A model generated the notes under the pieces. That model was not told where the DNA came from, made no database searches, and worked only from the letters and a program-made list of their open reading frames with translations. Positions 10,458 through 21,681 of a stretch of DNA of 64,000 bases are shown piece by piece; the stretch's first letter is position 1; every line of letters begins with the position of its first letter. The stretch is from NCBI GenBank assembly GCA_030710605.1, contig CP092870.1, forward strand, positions 13,267,991-13,331,990. The letters are read 5' to 3'. This stretch comes from Cordylochernes scorpioides. Its lineage: Eukaryota > Arthropoda > Arachnida > Pseudoscorpiones > Chernetidae. The position numbers and the translations under genes are program-made.

Positions 10458-11570
10458 ATGGTCGATAAAATTGAAAAACGTACTGAGGAATGTAGGATTC
10501 AGCATAAGATCATCTCGGAACAAAGTGCTGACACATTAAAATCAAAGTACTCATCTACAAATAAAAGCATAAATCAAAATGATCTTACAATTGTACAGGG
10601 TTTGCTAAAGCAATTGAATATATTGATGGATACAATGGGAGATATCGCTGTAATCAATGGCTCTTTTTGTGATAGACTTGGAAATCTGGACGAATCAATA
10701 AAGAAAATATCTCCTTCAAGTCAATTTTATAATAGGTCATATGCTCAAGCTACGAGAGTTACTAGTGAAGACGATAAAATAGTTATGCAAAATCAAAACG
10801 TAACGGATAAAACAATAATATTTAAATCCAAGTTAAATGTTTCCCCGGCTGAAGTATTAGGCGAAGTAAATAATGGTATTAAAAAGATGAGAAATGATAG
10901 ATCTAAAGTCAAAATAAATAAAATAATAAAATCAAAATCTGGCGTAATACTTAAAGTTGATTCAGGTGAAGATTTGAATACATTGATTGAAGAGTTTAAA
11001 AAGATTGATGACGTAAATCAAAAAGCATTAATTTATGCACCAAAACCACTAGATCCTACAATTGTTCTTAAGTCAATTACTAAATCTACAGATATTAAGG
11101 AATTGCCTTCGATTTTATGCAATATGAACCCAGAGTTAGAAGGTCGAGAGAAGAAGATAAAGGTTCTGTTCGCTATGAGATCAAATACTGATGTACAGGA
11201 TGTTGTTCTCCGCATTTCCCCGGCTACATACCAAATTATGAAGAAATTACAACGTATATATACAGACATACAGGTTACATATATGAAGGATAAGGTGCTT
11301 GTACGTCAATGTCAAAACTGTTTTAGTTATGGTCATAGTAAAAATTCATGTAACATCATAAAATGTAAAAATTGCGGAGACAATGACCAACATGTTAACT
11401 GTCAATCCTTGCCCAAGTGCATAAATTGCTCTACACATCCTAAATATAGGAATAGCAATAATCATCGTTCTAATGACAAATTATGTCCTGTGTTCCTTCA
11501 ACAAATGAAATATGAGATACAAAGAACATGTTATGCAGATTTAGATCATTATATTGTTACTTTGGATTAG
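10458..11570 (+). CDS. ORF1 (gag-like) protein of the non-LTR element
   Basis: This is a 370-residue nucleic-acid-binding protein expected to package the element RNA. It starts at ATG 10458, the first ATG after the GC-rich leader. The N-terminal 120 residues are hydrophilic and probably partly coiled. The central region (about 195-280) has the pattern seen in Jockey/R1 ORF1 proteins, with MNPELEGREKKIKVLF and ISPATYQIMKKL. The C-terminal part (about 284-345) has three zinc knuckles: CQNCFSYGHSKNSC (CX2CX4HX4C), CKNCGDNDQHVNC and a looser CINC...HRSNDKLCP. The frame is intact. ORF2 begins 36 nt after the stop, so the two are separate cistrons of one RNA. Confidence 0.88.
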   Translation: MVDKIEKRTEECRIQHKIISEQSADTLKSKYSSTNKSINQNDLTIVQGLLKQLNILMDTMGDIAVINGSFCDRLGNLDESIKKISPSSQFYNRSYAQATRVTSEDDKIVMQNQNVTDKTIIFKSKLNVSPAEVLGEVNNGIKKMRNDRSKVKINKIIKSKSGVILKVDSGEDLNTLIEEFKKIDDVNQKALIYAPKPLDPTIVLKSITKSTDIKELPSILCNMNPELEGREKKIKVLFAMRSNTDVQDVVLRISPATYQIMKKLQRIYTDIQVTYMKDKVLVRQCQNCFSYGHSKNSCNIIKCKNCGDNDQHVNCQSLPKCINCSTHPKYRNSNNHRSNDKLCPVFLQQMKYEIQRTCYADLDHYIVTLD

Positions 11571-11605
11571 AATAGACTTATTCTTGTTTTTATTTTTTTT
11601 TGTCA

Positions 11606-11796
11606 ATGTTCAAATTAAAAATTCTACAACAAAACACGCGGAAAAGCAATTTGGTTAATAATGAAATAAGGGAATTTATTTCTAAAGAAAAATATGATAT
11701 GATTATAGTTCAAGAACCATATAGTATAAATAATGAAGTAATCTTTAATATGCGTTCAAAAATATATTATGCAAATATACCGGGAGTTCCAATATA
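11606..11796 (+). pseudogene. ORF2 of the non-LTR element, N-terminal endonuclease piece
   Basis: This is the first part of the EEP endonuclease and reverse transcriptase polyprotein, starting at ATG 11606. Visible are LKILQQNTRKS (the asparagine of the metal site) and MIIVQEPY (the catalytic glutamate). The frame is cut at 11797 by the large insertion. Coding resumes at about 18396, but splicing across a single TA leaves the two sides one base out of register, so there is probably an additional small indel near the junction. Confidence 0.85.
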
Positions 11797-12220
11797 CAGG
11801 GTGATCCAAAAGTCCCGCACAACTTTAAAAATTAATAACTCCGCGAATATTTGCGCTAGAGCAATGCGGTAAACACCATTGTGTTCAGGATGCAATGGGA
11901 TTTTTTATGGCAAATAATGAAAAATTCGAAATTGATTTTAGTTACAACTTTATTCGCTAGATGGCGCTCTACCAGAATCAGAGATTCAGCGGCCAAATTG
12001 TTTGATAAATTGAAAAATATAACTGAACGACACGTATTTTTCCTTTTTGAATACCAGGAAAGAACCCTAATAATATAAAATGATAAATTAATAAAACACC
12101 ATTTCGCCAAAAGTTAGAATAATTGGTTGACGATTTTTAAATACAATCTGAGATATGTAAAATAGGTATATGCAAATTAAAACATGTAGCAAAAAAAAAT
12201 GTATATTTTAGATGGAGTTT
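11797..12220 (+). repeat. Left terminal inverted repeat
   Basis: Pairs with 17975-18395. Open frames on both arms are translations of the same repeat and are not treated as genes. Homology fades beyond TATTTTAGATG. Confidence 0.85.
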
Positions 12221-12760
12221 TGTGAAATAAATTGAATGTTTGAAAATAACTACTGATATCAATACACGATTTTTGAAATGTTAATATAGTACCAAAAATT
12301 ATTATGGCACTACTAATAGGATTTCTTGCTATAAGAAATGTATAGTTTCTTGACTAATTGTCGACACTTGACTATTTAACTGGATATTTGTCATGATCCA
12401 AAAATGAAATATAGAGGGGAGTGACAAAATATATTTGTCGTACTTTTTTCCAAATTTACAATGGGTTTGTCAAATGTTATCATTGTTTATTATACTGTAC
12501 ATAATTTTGAAAATGTATCCCCTCAAAAAAATCATTTTTAAATCGACCTTTTGCGTTGAAAAACGTGGTAGTAAAATCATTTTGTATTATATTTTGCGCA
12601 AAATATCTAAAGTTGGGGGGGATACAGAGATTATTCCTTATGCTATTTCTTCTAATGAGCGAAAAGCGATAAACTAAACATAAGGGGTAAAATTGTGTAT
12701 ACCAGTGTTATTCGAGTAGTTATAACACTTTGGCCTGCACGACATAAGATGTGGGCAAAT
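12221..12760. other. Inner flank of the 6.6-kb element, nothing recognised
   Basis: AT-rich. An 80-codon open frame at 12435-12677 shows no domain or codon signal that I would trust. Confidence 0.4.
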
Positions 12761-12982
12761 GACAAACAAAAAAAAAATACTGTTCACAGAAAAAAAAAAA
12801 GAGTTAAGATGTGAGGACAGCATTTATTATTCCCATAACTCAAAACAAAGAGCTGCAAAATATAACACATGAGGTAACTGCCTTCTCTCTTGTATTAGGT
12901 CACAATCCTTGCTTAATGTGGCGCCCTTCATTCTCAAACACCGCCTGCAGACGATAGATGACAGAATGGTCACAATTAAATA

Positions 12983-14476
12983 CACTGGTGTTCCAAAAAA
13001 TAAGAAACCTTTGTTTTTTAATGATATGTTTTAAAATATACAACGCTAAAAGCTAAAAAGTAATTTAATTAGGTATTTTAAGTCGTAGAATTTATTTATC
13101 GCAACCATTCGATTCGGTAAAATTGAAAATATGCAAAATTTTGCTTGTCTTTATAAGTGTGCTATTTGGCGTGTCGTTTACCCCATCTAAGAATTGTCCA
13201 GTTATAATTTTATTTAATCCTTAGTTAATTATGAGTTTACGAAAAATTTTAGCAGATGATTTAAAATGGAAAGCTGTTGGAAGAATGGAGCAGGGCAATC
13301 ACAAGTTGAAGTAGCAATATGGCTAAATGTGAATAAATCTGTGGTCAGCAAAATATGGAAACAGTTCATTGAGACAGGAACCATCAAAAGAAAAGAAGGT
13401 TCTGGTAGAAAAAGAAAAACAGCTACCTCTGAAGACCGTTATCTGGTCGTAACTGCCAAGCACCATAGGGAGATGACAGCTATTCAACTCTCTAATGAAC
13501 TCTCAAGTGCTACTGGAACGAGAATTTCAAGACAAACTGTTTACCGAAGGCTTCACGAAGGTGCTCTTTATGCAAAACGACCAATGGTCTGTATCCCTTT
13601 AACCTCTGCTCACAGGAGAGCCCGCTTGAATTGGTGCTTGGAACATCACGCCTGGACTCATGATCAGTGGACCGATGTTCTCTTCAGTGACGAGTCAAGA
13701 TTTAGTTTAAACACAGATTCTCGACGAGTTTTCATCTGGAGGGAGCCTGGAACCCGCTATCATCCAAGTAACATCAGGGAAATAGACAGTTTTAGAGGGG
13801 GCAGTCTCTTAGTCTGGGCTGGCATCATTTCTAGCAGACGCACACCCCTCCACATTTTTTCTGGGAGCACTTTAACTGCCCAAAGGTAAAGGGACGAGAT
13901 CCTTGAGCCCTATCTAAGACCTCATAGAGATCAAATTGGTCACAATTTAATGTTTATGGCCGATAATGCTCGTCCGAATAGGGCTAGGCTAGTCAATGAA
14001 TATCTTCAGAGTGAGAATATTCGAAGGATGGATTGGCCAGCCAGATCTCCGGACCTGAATCCAATAGAGCATGTGTGGGATGCTCTAGGGAGGCGTATTG
14101 GAGCTCGTCACCCCTCTCCCAGAACCCTCGTTGAGCTAAGAACTGCTCTATTGGAGGAGTGGGGTTTACTACCCCTGGACCTCCTCTAAAGCCTGGTAAA
14201 CAGTATGAGGGCTCGCTGTGAGACCTTGATAGCTGTTAGAGGTGATCATACTCCCTATTGATATCTTATTTCTTTAAGATCTGGAACCTTAGCTTTGGGT
14301 ATGTTGGTAATAATTTGCATATTTCATAATTTCAAATATATTTTTTTAATTTTCATATAGCTAGTCAAATTCTCCATAGTTTAAACTATTTGTATACTAA
14401 ATTTTATATTTGTTAATAAATTAGCTTTTGAGAAATTTCAATATTGGTTAAGTTTCTTATTTTTTGGACACTAGTG
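12983..14476 (+). mobile_element. Tc1-like transposon, ~1.49 kb
   Basis: The tips CACTGGTGTTCC and GGACACTAGTG are near-perfect inverses and continue through AAAAAATAAGAAAC. TA flanks both sides (12981-12982 and 14477-14478). It is inserted in the 3' part of the DUF4817-type transposase, whose coding sequence continues on either side. Confidence 0.93.
13231..14261 (+). pseudogene. Tc1-family transposase (DD34E), three lesions
   Basis: It starts at ATG 13231 (MSLRKILADDLKWKAVGRME). A single-base deletion near 13288-13292 moves the frame, and it continues as GQSQVEVAIWLNVNKSVVS (first HTH), then GSGRKRKT (linker, GRPR-like) and TAIQLSNELSSATGTRISRQ (second HTH). Catalytic residues: D in VLFSDESRF, D in MADNARPN (a changed form of the usual QQDNARPH), and E in SPDLNPIEHVWD, with 34 residues between the last two. 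Stops at 13887-13889 (after TLTAQR) and 14187-14189 (after LLPLDLL) interrupt the frame, which then runs to the true end RGDHTPY at 14261. Few lesions imply a moderately recent insertion. Confidence 0.92.
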
Positions 14477-15728
14477 TAGTTTAAATTTATAAAACGTGCC
14501 ATCTGATAGAAGCCTTCAACATGGCCAATGTGATAGGCCGGCATCGATAAAAACGCGACTTAATGTACCCCCATAACCGAAATTGTAAGGCGTCAAGTGT
14601 GGTGATATTGGAGGCCACTGGTATATAAAGTGGCGACTTATCAACGAATTCCACAGAACGTATTCTTCAGCAATTGTTTGGCACCGCGGGAGATATGAGG
14701 AGGTCCTCCATTTTGCATGAATGTTATTTCGCTTAGTGCTTGTCTGTCCTGCAATATGGGAATAACCTTTTCTTTCTAAAGTTGAACAAAACGTTCACCA
14801 GTTACAAAAATGGTTTTAAAAGTTCTTCCATTGATTTTTTCAAAGAAAAATGTCCTAATAATAAAAGAAGAAGTGAACCCACACAAAACTGTAACTCTGT
14901 GCTGATGAAGTGGTATTTCTGTAAAATCCTAGGGTTTTCTGTTGCCAAAATGAGGCAGTTTTGAATGTTAAATTCTCCCTTTAGATAAAAGTGAGCATCA
15001 TCTGTTCTTAGAACATTTGACAGCCAGTTTTCATCAATATCAATTTGCCGGAAAACCCATGCAGCGAATTCTTGACGCTTCTCAAAATCGCTGACTTTCA
15101 ACTCGTGAAAACTTTGAATTTTGTTAGGATATTTTTATAGAAAAATTCTAAATGTGTGTTCTCTCCAAACTGTTCCATACGAAATCCCCGTTTGTCGAGA
15201 AACTTGTCTAGCACTTACTTCTCCATACGTGGATAACGTTTCAATAGCTTCAGCATTCTGCAAAACCGTAACAGCCACTGACTTGCATGTCGATGGTCTT
15301 CCACTCCGAGGTTTTGCTTCCAGAGATCCAGTTTCCTCAAAACTTTTAATCAATCGCTTTAGAGAGTAGCAACTCATTGGTCCTTTACCGCTTCGAATAT
15401 CTTTAAAGGAACGAAACGCTCGTAAAGCTTCAGTGGCAGATTTTGAATCACAATTAAAAAATTTCACCAAGAGTGCTTTATCCTGTAGTGACGGCATTCC
15501 AGGGGGAAGGGGAGAAGTTCGACCACACCTCCTTGCGGTCCCCCCTGGACCCTTGGAATATTTGACCAAATTCTGGTTCGTTTCCAAGATGACTAACGTT
15601 GCAACGGCACCCATTTTTAAATGAAGAGCAAAAATGATATCTCCAGTAATGCTACCGCGTCCGGGGTAACCGCCGCGTAAAGAGCTGCAGCTCGAGCTCA
15701 TGATGAGAAATCTACTACGAGGACACAA

Positions 15729-17690
15729 TTCAATCTACTACAACTCAATATAAATGGTACCCAGAGGAAAATAAAGAGCTGACTTGTCTTCTCTGTGACA
15801 ACAATGTACATATTAATTGTCCTCGGGAGACAAAATTGAATCAGAATCTGATATTCAATATCAAAGATTATACAACACTACGAAAGGACAGACCGGGAAA
15901 ATTCGGAGGAGGACTTGCCGTTTTGATTAAAACTCTAGAAATCAAATTTAAGGAAATCGCCTATAATCAGAGTAAGCCTAGAGAAAGCACGACAGAAGCT
16001 CAGGCAATAGAAATCTATCTTACAGATAAAACAATTCCAATCATAAATGTTTATCACCACGATAATACTAGCATCAATACAGGCCTGATAGAGACATTAA
16101 GTGAAGCGTCTTCGGATATCGCAATCATACTTGGTGATTTTAACGCCGAAAGACCAACTTGGGGATCACCTGTCCAGGATAACAAAGGTCAGCAGGTTGA
16201 GGACATGCTAACCGACCTCGACCTTACGCCGTTAAATAACGAAAAGAACACCTATCTATCCATGTCCACAGGCACAGAATCCGCAATAGACATCACAGCG
16301 ATAAATTACAACATCGCACCTACAACACAATGGAAAATTCTGAAAAGTGCAATCAGTGACCACAGACCAATTTTAACAACCCTAAAATTCAAAATTGAGA
16401 ATTTCCAACAGAATAAAAGAACACTGGAAAAATATTTACAGAAAAGCTTGAAAAACTGTGCAACGAAGAATTAAATCACAGAACGATTGACAAAAAATTG
16501 GAAAAATTCTCTTTGAACATATCCAAAGCTGCAAAAGTATCGATACCTAGAGGTAGACGTAAAGACCTGTGAATACTTTACTGGAAGGACCACAATATCG
16601 AGGCAATGATTGCAGAGAGAGACAATAAAAATGAACTTCTTTAAAAAAATAAAACAGAAGAAATCATAAAGGAACTCATTGAAATTAGTCACAAATAAGA
16701 AAAAGAAATTTGGATATTCAAACAAGAAAAATGGGCAGAATTCTGCGAAATAAATGGATCCAAAAAAGGAAAGCCATCACTGGAATATAATTAGTGTTAT
16801 AAAACAATCAAAACCAACCCTAATCCTCCAATACTCTAACCGATATGAACAGCGAGAACGAATAAACAGATGGCTGACATAATTGCTGAATATCTTTCAA
16901 GCACTTCCAGACTCAGCTATACGAATGAAGGCAGGACTCTAAAAAATAATATAAACAAGTTAGTTAAACAAGCAAGAAATTACCATCAACAAGATATATA
17001 CTCGAGAGACTTCACACTGAATGAGCTAAATTCATCAATAAGAAAGTTAAATCCAAGATGTCACCTGGAGATGCTCTAATCTTTGGTCAAATGATTAAAC
17101 ACTTTGTAGACGAAGCTAAAAATAAACTCCTACGAATACTGAACATTTCATGGCAAACTGGTAAACTACCAAAGAATTGGAAGATATCAATTATAGTGCC
17201 AATACTGAAATCAAACAAAGATGCTAAGGAAGGCAAGAAATATCGGCCACTTGCTCTTACCAGCATACTTTGTAAAATAACAGAATGAATTATCCACTCT
17301 AGGCTCATAGTCTGGCTCACTAACAATAATAAAATAAACATCTACCAAACTGCCTATAGATCCAGACACTGTACAACTGATAAAACTGTTCTACTTCTGT
17401 CAATCAATAATAGATTTCTAGGAAAAACCGCCAGAGAAGACAACGGCCGTATTCCTGGATATGACCTCAGCTTTTGATCGAGTGTAGAAATTATTTGAAA
17501 GGCTGCACAACATCGGAGTAAGAGGAAAAACCTTAATCTGGATTGCAGACTTCTTAAGGGGAAGAAGGATAAAGGTTCGGGTCAATGGAACATTTTCCAA
17601 GGACCGAAGAACATGGGCTGGTGTACCTCAGGGATCTGGGCTCAGTCCTCTACACTTCTCGCTATATATTAACTGTTGTTTATGTAAATA
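15729..17690 (+). pseudogene. Second non-LTR retrotransposon ORF2, truncated and decayed (Jockey-like)
   Basis: The endonuclease starts at once with LLQLNINGTQRKIK. A frameshift near 15775 leads to PRETKLNQN, then FGGGLAVLIK, GDFNAERPTWGSP, SAIDITAI and SDHRPILTT. The reverse transcriptase follows after several frameshifts and stops: ISWQTGKLPKNWK, KYRPLALTSILCKITE, DMTSAFDRV (motif A, followed by a stop) and GVPQGSGLSPLHFSLYIN (motif B). It ends before motif C (the YADD box), so the 3' third and tail are missing. Its left edge abuts the DUF4817-type element, and both lie in the 6.6-kb element. Confidence 0.85.
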
Positions 17691-17974
17691 GATGAATATT
17701 ACTTGTATTATTTAAAGCCTCACTATGTAAAAATATATGTGTATATAAATTGGACATTTTTTGTTGGCCAAACGAAAAGAATCTGAGGCTCTTTATTGGA
17801 CACGACAAAAACAACAACGGCATTCCAGAGTAAAATAAATCATCAGAGATAGATAAATATTTTTCAAATGAATTAAAATAAATATAATCGATACTGAGAG
17901 AGAGTTGAATTTAAAAAAATAGAAAATTATTATTTTCGAAATATAAATAGCTGAGAGGATTCCAGCAAACCGCA
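17691..17974. other. Inner flank of the 6.6-kb element
   Basis: AT-rich; I see nothing that can be assigned. Confidence 0.4.
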
Positions 17975-18395
17975 TCTAAAATATCAGTTTTTTTTTTGCT
18001 ACATGTTTTAATTTGCATATACCTATTTTACATATCTCAGATTGTATTTAAAAATCGTTAACCATTTCTTCTAACTTTTGGCGAAATGGTGTTTTATTAA
18101 TTTATCATTTGATATTATTAGGGTTCTTTCCTGGTATTCAAAAAGTAAAAATACGTGTCGTTCAGTTATATTTTTCAATTTATCTAACAATTTGGCCGCT
18201 GAATCGCTGATTCTGGTAGGGCGCCATCTAGCGAATGAAGTTGTAACTAAAATCAATTTCGAATTTTTCATTATTTGCCATAAAAAATCCCATTGCATCC
18301 TGAACACAATGTTGTTTACCGCATTGCTCTAGCGCAAATATTCGCGGAGTTATTAATTTTTAAAATTGTGCGGGACTTTTGGATCACCCTGTATA
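17975..18395 (-). repeat. Right terminal inverted repeat
   Basis: Reverse complement of 11797-12220 with scattered substitutions. It ends CACCCTGTATA at the junction with the retrotransposon coding sequence. Confidence 0.85.
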
Positions 18396-21249
18396 CCGCA
18401 ACAATCGTTACAAACCCTTTCTTATCATGTAAATTAATTAAAGAGTTTTCAAATTCATTTGCAACCACTATATCAGTACAAACTACTAAACGGCAAATTA
18501 TTCTTTCAAATATTTATATACACCCTAATAAAATGGATACCTGTCATGTTCAATTCCTTGATAAATTAATTAAAAATTTTAACACAAATCCATTGATTTT
18601 AGCTGGAGATTTTAATGCTCGAAGTCAGATGTGGTTTGATAATATTATTAATCAAAACGGTAGAAGACTTCAACCTATAATTGATTTTCACAATATGCTC
18701 ATACATAACAATCGAAACAAAACATGTCGAGGATTAAGTATAATAGACCTTACTATTACTAATAGTCATGCTCATGTACTTATTAATGGATGGAAAACGT
18801 TAAATCTTTCGCAAATCACAGACCATCACGCAATCTCATTCGACATTAGTCTGGAAACAGAAAGTTTATTACATGAAAATAATTCTACATGGTATTTTCA
18901 AGAAAAAAGAGCCAATTGGCAAAAATATGAGCAGGCAATCAATGTGTCTAGGATAAATGATGCAATGATGAAATTAGGTAAAATAGTAAATATAAACGAT
19001 ATAAACTGTGTAGTTTCTCTCATAACTGACATATTAATTGAAGCTGCATATGCATCTCTACGATTAAAACCAAAATATTTAAATAATAATCCATTTAATT
19101 GGTGGACGGATGAACTGGAACTTTTTAAAAATCATTTTAAATATGTTCGAAATCTATGTTATCGGGGTAAACGGTCTAATAGACAGCTAGTTGATGAAAA
19201 AATGTATAAAGAAATACGAAATAAGTATATGAATATTATTGAAAAAACAAGAAATGTAAGCTGGAGGGTATTCCTGGAGGAAGTTGAAAATACATCTCCT
19301 TTTGGTAATACTTACAAAACTTTTAAACAAAAAATTTCTCCTAGGTCTTTTGATTTACCAATTCTAGATGTATCTCAAGATGTGCTCGAATCAGAAATGA
19401 AAAATCTTTTATCTTCTCTATTTCCGAATGACTGTCAATCTTCTGACACAAACTATCATAAATTAATCAGAGACAAGAGTTATACTTTTTCTAATGATAA
19501 AATCATTTATTTTGATAATATTCAAATCTGTTCAATAATTAAAAAACTTAAAAATGGCAAGGCTCCAGGAATAGATCATATAAGCAATCAGATGATCAAA
19601 ACTGCAGTTCATCATATATCTTCTGTGTTAACAAAATTGTTCAATGCTTGTATGGGACTTAATTATTATCCGGAGGCCTGGAGAAAGTCAGCAGTAATGA
19701 TTATAAAAAAACCTAATAAAGAAAATTATAAAGATCCGAAAGCCTACCGCCCTATAAGCTTGTCTTCTAATTTAGGTAAAATTTTTGAAAGTCTAATTCA
19801 TATTGAACTTTTAAATCATATTAATAGTAATAATGTTATGCATCCTGCTCAACATGGATTTACACAAGAAAAATCAACAATCTCTGCTTTACAAGAAATA
19901 ACTAAATTAAGTCTTCTGAAAAGAGAAACAGAAAATACGGCAATAGTAACAGTGGACATCAGCGGAGCTTTCGACAACGCATGGCATCCGGCAATTCTCC
20001 AACAATTGGACAAGGCAAATTTTCCAGCGGTACTTATAAAAATAATTAATTCTTACTTTGAAGACCGGAGTGTAGAGTTTAAATATACTAATGTAAAGTA
20101 TATAAAAAAGATAAATAAGGGATGTCCCCAGGGTGGTATTATTTCTCCTATTCTTTGGAATATATTACTTAATGATTTCAACTTATCTTTTAACGAAAGT
20201 TTTGCTAGAGTAATTGCTTTCGCGGACGATGTGACATTTGTGGTATGGAGTTCAAACATCTATGATCTTCAGTTTAATATTACCAAATGTTTAATAAAAA
20301 TCAAAGCATGGTGTGAAAAGGTAAAACTTTCACTAAGTCCAAACAAAACAGGTATACTCTATCTACATAACTATGAAAAATTGTCCATTAATTTTTTGAT
20401 GGAAAAATAATTCAACCATCAGAAACTGTTAAAATTTTGGGCGTTATTTTTAAAAATCATAGACAAAGGAATAAGATTAATTTTGGAACACATGTTGACA
20501 ATATAATTATGAAAGCTACGAAACTTAAGAATATATTATTCTCATTATGTGCACGTACTTGGGGCATTGATACTCGACGTAGATTGATCTTATATAAAGC
20601 TATGATACGCTCTACAATAAGCTATGCATCAAATATTTGGTTTCCTTTTATCACTGCAGCAAAAAGATCCAAGTTGAATTCTATACAATATCAAATTCTT
20701 ATTAGATGCATTCATGCTTATAGGACTTCATCTTCTTACATCACACATATACTAGCGAAAACCCCTTTACTGTCCGATTATCTTGAATTATTACAAACAA
20801 AGTATAATATGACAAATTCTCTCATAGATCGAACACTCAAAAAACCCCTTCAAATAGAATTAAACAAACTATATCTGGATCTAAAATTTAAGTTTTATCT
20901 TTCTCAATCTAATGAACTGTTCAAGAAATTCTTTCCAATTGCTGTCCCAAATTTCATTTCTTCTGATAAATTCACTACTTTATTCTTAACTGGCAAAGGA
21001 CCCTTCTTAAGTTTCCTGTTCAAACTGAATGCTATCAATGATCCAACGTGTGAATGCCGCTTAGATGTTGAATCACCAGAGCATCTTCTTTTATCTTGCC
21101 CTCTGACTAATCAAATTGTATGTAGATACTTTGAAACATTACCAAATTCTCTTTGTGTATATACTCTATCTTATGAGAACTTTGTTAAGTTTAGAACTAT
21201 TTGTACAATAATTTACAGAACAATACTAATCCATCGTGTAAATAATTAA
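18396..21249 (+). pseudogene. ORF2 of the non-LTR element: endonuclease C-terminal part, reverse transcriptase, zinc knuckle
   Basis: Coding resumes after the insert with TIVTNPFLSCKLIKEFS and continues open to 20409. Endonuclease: LSNIYIHPNK, LAGDFNARSQMWFD (catalytic GDFN), SIIDLTITN, ITDHHAIS. Reverse transcriptase: KNGKAPGIDHISNQM, AYRPISLSSNLGKIFES, HGFTQEKST, VTVDISGAFDNAW (motif A), GCPQGGIISPILWNILLNDF (motif B), IAFADDVTFVVW (motif C, catalytic FADD), LSLSPNKTGILYL. One extra T in the run near 20393-20398 shifts the frame, and reading continues from IIQPSETVKILGVIF to 21249. The C-terminal region holds CECRLDVESPEHLLLSC, a CCHC-type knuckle usual for Jockey/R1-like ORF2. No RNase H is seen. 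Apart from the insert and these small shifts the protein is intact. Confidence 0.92.
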
Positions 21250-21354
21250 TCATATATATGTAAATAATACTAGCACAGCACAATAGTCCTTTGGACTTCG
21301 TGCTTTTGTAACAATAAATAAATAAATAAAATAAATAAATAAATCCTGTTACCA

Positions 21355-21680
21355 ATCACATATCAATATTTTTTATCACGTTTGTAGAGCCCATAAATGA
21401 AATATCCGTGTCAATAAGATAAATAATTTGTTAAATATAGTGTAAATAGTTTTATATGGGGTTAGCAAGGAGAGGCTTATGGGTGTCAGGGCCAACAAGG
21501 CCATCTCCTGTAAGTAGCCAATAAAGGGAGAGAGCTACTCGGCGTTGGTCTCATTAATCACTCAGCGTTCCTGTATTCCCGAGATAACACGCCGTGGTTT
21601 GTACCTTCTTCAGGCTCTCTCTACCAACCTTCAGCCTTTTACTCTCATTTTATAACTTTATCTAGTTACCACGTTCTATA
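21355..21680. other. Non-coding flank between the non-LTR tail and the satellite
   Basis: Nothing recognised; slightly GC-richer around 21470-21640. Confidence 0.4.
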
Positions 21681-21681
21681 C

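Larger units (their letters stand above)
12770..15728 (-). pseudogene. Transposase of a DUF4817-type Tc1/mariner relative, decayed and split by Tc1
   Basis: Read from high to low coordinates. A 5' leader is followed by an N-terminal HTH region (MPSLQDKALLVKFF, KRLIKSFEETGSLEAKPRSG, SARQVSRQTGISYGTVWR; 15500 down to about 15140). A frameshift comes next, then EFAAWVFRQIDIDENW and VLRTDDAHFYL with the first catalytic D (about 15000). Another break leads to MQNGGPPHIS (the usual MQDG has lost its D), then a degraded SPDLTPCD-like box (about 14590). The Tc1 at 12983-14476 interrupts here. The C-terminus resumes at 12982 with CDHSVIYRL and ends NEGRHIKQGL, stop near 12910. Two catalytic aspartates are gone, so the copy is dead. 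This family is widespread in arthropod genomes. The outer termini are not resolved. Confidence 0.82.
11797..18395. mobile_element. 6.6-kb DNA element with ~420-bp terminal inverted repeats, inserted in the non-LTR element
   Basis: Both tips read CAGGGTGATCCAAAAGTCCC and its reverse complement, next to TATA. Insertion at TA, as in Tc1/mariner relatives, is the simplest reading. The inverted repeats extend far inward (about 11797-12220 and 17975-18395) at an estimated mid-90s percent identity. Inside are a DUF4817-type transposon, a Tc1 element within it, and a truncated second non-LTR element. I cannot recognise a transposase belonging to the outer element, so it was probably non-autonomous. 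Confidence 0.8.
10221..21342 (+). mobile_element. Full-length non-LTR retrotransposon (Jockey/R1/Loa-like), split by a 6.6-kb insert
   Basis: ATCCTGTTA lies on both sides (10212-10220 and 21343-21351), a 9-bp target duplication that fixes the boundaries. The 3' end is a TAAA-type simple tail (AATAAATAAATAAATAA). Without the insert at 11797-18395 the element is about 4.5 kb, a normal full length. It has a GC-richer 5' UTR (10240-10280 and 10415-10450), ORF1 with zinc knuckles, and ORF2 with endonuclease and reverse transcriptase. The clade is not resolved by eye: ORF1 resembles Jockey/R1, and the GCPQGG-ISP-LWN box resembles R1/Loa. Confidence 0.9.

Noticed and set aside
11856-12110. 84-codon frame conserved at 18078-18332
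   Set aside because: The two are the arms of one inverted repeat, so similarity is expected without coding.
12435-12677. 80-codon open frame as a transposase of the 6.6-kb element
   Set aside because: No HTH or DDE motif, and the composition is that of AT-rich non-coding DNA.
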